A stretch of DNA of 64,000 nucleotides. Origin: Flavobacterium sp. UBA6135. Its GTDB lineage: Bacteria > Bacteroidota > Bacteroidia > Flavobacteriales > Flavobacteriaceae. Numbering within the stretch: the stretch's first letter is position 1; every line of letters starts with the position of its first letter. The position numbers and the translations under genes are program-made. Shown here one piece after another: positions 61,601-64,000 of the stretch. Under the pieces are notes generated by a model that was not told the DNA's origin, ran no database searches, and saw nothing but the letters and a program-made list of their open reading frames with translations. The stretch covers positions 36,284 to 100,283 of the forward strand of contig NZ_DIVJ01000039.1 in the NCBI RefSeq assembly GCF_002428305.1, given 5' to 3'.

Positions 61601-61619
61601 CAGGGTTCAACTTTGCCCA

Positions 61620-62828
61620 ATGCTCAAAACTGCTTTTTCAAGATATATCAATTCTTTTCGTGGATTTACGAGAGAAATTTGGATTTTAACTCTTGTTACT
61701 TTTATTAACAGAGCGGGTACAATGGTGTTGCCGTTTTTAACTAAGTATTTGAATGAAGATTTAGAATTTAGTTATTCGGATGTGGGAACAATTATGGTGT
61801 TTTTTGGTTTGGGTTCAATGTTAGGTTCCTATTTGGGTGGAAAACTGACGGACAGCATTGGCTTTTATAAGGTAATGATTTTCAGTTTATTTGTGAGTGG
61901 TTTGTTGTTTTTTGGACTGCAATATGTGACCTCGTTTTATGGATTGTGCATCGCGATGTTTGTGATTATGACCATTGCAGATATGTTTCGACCGGCGATG
62001 TTTGTTTCACTAGGTGCATATGCTAAGCCAGAAAACCGTACGAGAGCCCTAACTTTAGTGAGATTAGCAGTCAACTTAGGTTTTGCGGCCGGTCCTGCCA
62101 TGGGTGGATTGATAATTATGAATATTGGTTATCACGGTTTGTTTTGGGTGGATGGTGCTTCGTGTATTCTAGCCATTTCTATCTTTTGGTTGTTGGTCAA
62201 AGAAAAGAAAAAAACAATTGAAGAAAATGCCGTTTCAGAAAGTGTTGCGGTAAAATCGGTTTACAGCGACCGTCCTTTTTGGGTATTTTTATTAGTGATT
62301 TTTATCACAGGAATGGTCTTTTTTCAGTTGTTTACCACGCTTCCACTCTATCATCAAAAGGCATATGGTTTAACCGAATTTCAAACCGGATTACTCTTGA
62401 CACTCAATGGTTTTTTGGTCTTTTTGTTGGAAATGCCCATAGTGAATTATTTTGACCGCAAGAAAGTGAATAAGGTAAAATTAGTTTTAGTTGGGTCATT
62501 GTTCATGGCTTTGGGATTTTATGTCCTTCTACTAAATGTATGGGCCGGCATTTTAGTCATCAACGTTTTATTTTTGACTTTTGGAGAAATTTTTGCTTTC
62601 CCATTTTCTAATTCTTTTGCATTAGGTCGTGCTCCACGCGGACAGGAAGGTCGTTATATGGCTTTTTATTCGATGAGTTTCAGTTTGGCTCACATCATGA
62701 GTTCTAAAACAGGAATGAATATTTTTGATCATTTTGGCTATTTAACTAACTGGGTTGTAATGGGGACTTTGGGAATGGTTGCTGTTGCGTGTTCTTTTTG
62801 GGTGATGAAAATGGTTAGAGAGGAATAG
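61620..62828 (+). CDS. MFS transporter
   Basis: This is a 402-residue, 12-helix protein. GGKLTDSIGFYKV (about 70-82) is the loop 2-3 MFS signature, FDRKKVNKVKL its counterpart in the second half, and GRAPRGQEGRYMAFYSMSF (about 338-356) resembles drug or peptide exporters. The substrate cannot be read from sequence. I chose MLKTAFSRY as start because of the -7 box upstream. It is a single gene before the blaI unit. Confidence 0.88.
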   Translation: MLKTAFSRYINSFRGFTREIWILTLVTFINRAGTMVLPFLTKYLNEDLEFSYSDVGTIMVFFGLGSMLGSYLGGKLTDSIGFYKVMIFSLFVSGLLFFGLQYVTSFYGLCIAMFVIMTIADMFRPAMFVSLGAYAKPENRTRALTLVRLAVNLGFAAGPAMGGLIIMNIGYHGLFWVDGASCILAISIFWLLVKEKKKTIEENAVSESVAVKSVYSDRPFWVFLLVIFITGMVFFQLFTTLPLYHQKAYGLTEFQTGLLLTLNGFLVFLLEMPIVNYFDRKKVNKVKLVLVGSLFMALGFYVLLLNVWAGILVINVLFLTFGEIFAFPFSNSFALGRAPRGQEGRYMAFYSMSFSLAHIMSSKTGMNIFDHFGYLTNWVVMGTLGMVAVACSFWVMKMVREE

Positions 62829-62835
62829 GTTTGAA

Positions 62836-62893
62836 GGTTGCGGGTTACGGGTTGGCTTACTAGAACACAAAACTTCAATCTTCAATCTTCCAT
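62836..62893. repeat. Two runs of 7-nt words
   Basis: GGTTGCG, GGTTACG and GGTTGGC occur back to back at 62836-62856, and CTTCAAT, CTTCAAT and CTTCCAT at 62873-62893. The words differ from those in other spacers but have the same 7-nt period. Confidence 0.75.
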
Positions 62894-62921
62894 CTCCCTA
62901 AAACTTAATTTTTAGTTAAAT

Positions 62922-62957
62922 AACTATTTTTATAGTTGTGTAACTAAAAAAATAGTT
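62922..62957. promoter_or_regulatory. Paired operator dyads for the BlaI-type repressor
   Basis: AACTATTTTTATAGTT (62922-62937) and AACTAAAAAAATAGTT (62942-62957) are dyads with arms AACTA/TAGTT, 20 bp apart centre to centre (two helical turns). A further TAGTTAAATAACTA precedes them. They lie directly upstream of the blaI -7 box, where a dimeric winged-helix repressor would block transcription. Confidence 0.7.
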
Positions 62958-62958
62958 G

Positions 62959-62966
62959 TAGGTTTG
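62959..62966 (+). promoter_or_regulatory. Promoter -7 box TAGGTTTG for blaI
   Basis: TAGGTTTG lies one base after the second operator dyad and ends 17 bases before the ATG at 62984. Confidence 0.65.
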
Positions 62967-62983
62967 TTTTAAACTTTACAATT

Positions 62984-63343
62984 ATGCAAAAACTAACCAA
63001 TAAAGAAGAAGAAATTATGCACATTTTATGGAGGCTGGAAAAAGCGTTCGTAAAAGACGTAATGGCTGAAATTAAAGAAGATCAACCGCATTACAACACC
63101 CTATCGACCATCATACGGAATTTGGAGGAGAAAGGATATGTTTCTCATCAAGCCTATGGAAACACGCATCAGTACTTTCCTATCATTAGTATGGAAAAGT
63201 ACCGCAAGACATTTATGAATACAGCGATTGAGTATTATTTTAACAACTCGTATAAGAGTATGGTTTCATTTTTTGCAGAAGAAGAAAAAATTTCTGCCGA
63301 AGAACTCAGAGAGATTTTAGCGATCATCGAAAAAAAGAAATAG
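62984..63343 (+). CDS. BlaI/MecI/CopY family transcriptional repressor
   Basis: The 119-residue protein is an N-terminal winged helix (LTNKEEEIMHILWRLEKAFV and LSTIIRNLEEKGYVSHQAYG) with a C-terminal dimer helix (FAEEEKISAEELREILAIIE). It binds DNA as a dimer and is released by proteolysis started by the M56 sensor encoded 1 base downstream. The dyads upstream suggest autoregulation. Targets beyond its own operon are unknown. Confidence 0.93.
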   Translation: MQKLTNKEEEIMHILWRLEKAFVKDVMAEIKEDQPHYNTLSTIIRNLEEKGYVSHQAYGNTHQYFPIISMEKYRKTFMNTAIEYYFNNSYKSMVSFFAEEEKISAEELREILAIIEKKK

Positions 63344-63344
63344 T

Positions 63345-64000
63345 ATGGAAAATTGGATGATCTACTTCGCTAAAGTTAACGGATTACTGGTTGTATTCTA
63401 TTTGATGTATGTTCTGTTTTTAAGAAAAGAAACCTTTTTTACATCCAATCGTTGGTATTTAATTTTGGGATTGATTTCTTCGTTCGTTTTGCCATTGATA
63501 ACATTTACAAAAACCGTTTGGGTGGAATCTAAGCCGGCAATTTTTGAAGAAATGTCAAATTATCAAACGGTTTTAATTGAAAATGTAACTGAAGTTGAAA
63601 AAGCTTTCAATTGGAACGAAATATTAATTGCATTTTATTCAATTATTACAATTATTGTTTTGTTGAAAATAGGTTTTGAAATTGCTTCTTTCTTTAGAAA
63701 TATCAAAAATCAGGAAAGAAAAAAAGAAGAGCATTTTACATTGATAAATTCCTCTAAAACAGACAATCCATTTTCGTTTTTTAGTTATATCGTTGTGAAT
63801 CAGCAACAATTTTCTGAAGAAGAATTACATCATATTCTCATTCACGAATCCATACATGTGAAACAAAAACATTCTTTTGATGTTATATTTTCAAGAATTA
63901 TCTGTGCCATTTTATGGATAAATCCTGCGGTTTGGTTGTACAGAAAAGCAATCATTCAGAACTTGGAATTCATCGCGAGTATGCTCAATAAACTGTGTCA
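63345..64000 (+). CDS. M56 family (BlaR1-like) sensor metallopeptidase, cut by window end
   Basis: The open frame from ATG 63345 runs to the window edge without a stop (218 codons visible). Three hydrophobic segments are seen (about 10-26, 38-53, 94-112). Then follow the zinc motif HESIH in HHILIHESIHVKQKH (about 161-175) and the third-ligand Glu region NLEFIA near residue 208. BlaR1-like sensors detect an external signal and activate cleavage of the BlaI partner encoded just upstream. The residue after EFIA, usually Asp, is Ser here, right at the edge. Confidence 0.85.
   Translation, partial: MENWMIYFAKVNGLLVVFYLMYVLFLRKETFFTSNRWYLILGLISSFVLPLITFTKTVWVESKPAIFEEMSNYQTVLIENVTEVEKAFNWNEILIAFYSIITIIVLLKIGFEIASFFRNIKNQERKKEEHFTLINSSKTDNPFSFFSYIVVNQQQFSEEELHHILIHESIHVKQKHSFDVIFSRIICAILWINPAVWLYRKAIIQNLEFIASMLNKLC

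Noticed and set aside
61590..61619. N-terminal extension of the MFS gene from TTG 61590
   Set aside because: It runs through the TACCTTTG box, and the extension lacks membrane or signal character.

Overview
The window looks like a chromosomal stretch of a member of the Flavobacteriaceae (Bacteroidota), most likely Flavobacterium or a close relative. The reasons are low GC, AT-rich spacers, promoter -7 boxes of the TAnnTTTG type, many 'AFSQ'-type signal peptides and lipoproteins, a two-domain CcsBA, menaquinone genes, PIG-L/TonB/SSS genes and DUF2911/DUF1684 proteins. It is gene dense, with about 60 genes in short operons. I saw no rRNA, tRNA, CRISPR array, transposase or phage gene. Almost all of it reads as core genome.

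Layout. 1-10 kb: SIMPL protein, rhomboid protease, LpxL-type acyltransferase, class V aminotransferase, an exported peptide deformylase next to glmM, ACP phosphodiesterase, gamma-glutamyltransferase lipoprotein and a ClC channel with CBS domains. 10-23 kb: Fic protein, UvrA, LOG-family protein, an M1-peptidase-like protein fused to an outer-membrane barrel, a fused 2-oxoacid dehydrogenase E1, an M23 peptidase and small lipoprotein/NTF2 genes. 23-34 kb: a menaquinone region (menC, menA, menB, menD) interleaved with an MBL hydrolase, two multi-pass bacterial-PH proteins, a third PH protein, a serine hydrolase and a CvfB-like S1 protein. 34-43 kb: glutathione peroxidase with CcsBA, then an envelope-oriented run (DUF2520 protein, KdsC, UbiA prenyltransferase, Maf, a minimal MscS and a POTRA/barrel protein). 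44-51 kb: a PIG-L deacetylase, a 35-residue membrane peptide, an SSS symporter and a TonB receptor. 51-57 kb: a probable light-response operon (SRPBCC, SDR and two photolyase/cryptochrome proteins) and an SDR gene split at a run of ten A. 57-64 kb: HAD phosphatase, TcdA, TatD, DUF1684, a GH13 lipoprotein, an MFS transporter and a BlaI/M56 regulator pair cut by the window end.

Several genes would start at a wrong upstream codon if the longest frame were taken, because that frame runs through the promoter -7 box. I moved the starts of the acyltransferase, aminotransferase, CcsBA, SRPBCC and MFS genes downstream for this reason.

The least explained material is between genes. Spacers carry short tandem words of fixed length (7, 8 or 10 nt) whose sequence differs from spacer to spacer, and 61.4-61.55 kb holds a long nested hairpin around a perfect 14-nt palindrome. 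Other items worth following are the exported deformylase, the catalytically degenerate M1-barrel fusion, the PIG-L/SSS/TonB operon with its coiled-coil insertion, and paired operator dyads in front of blaI.
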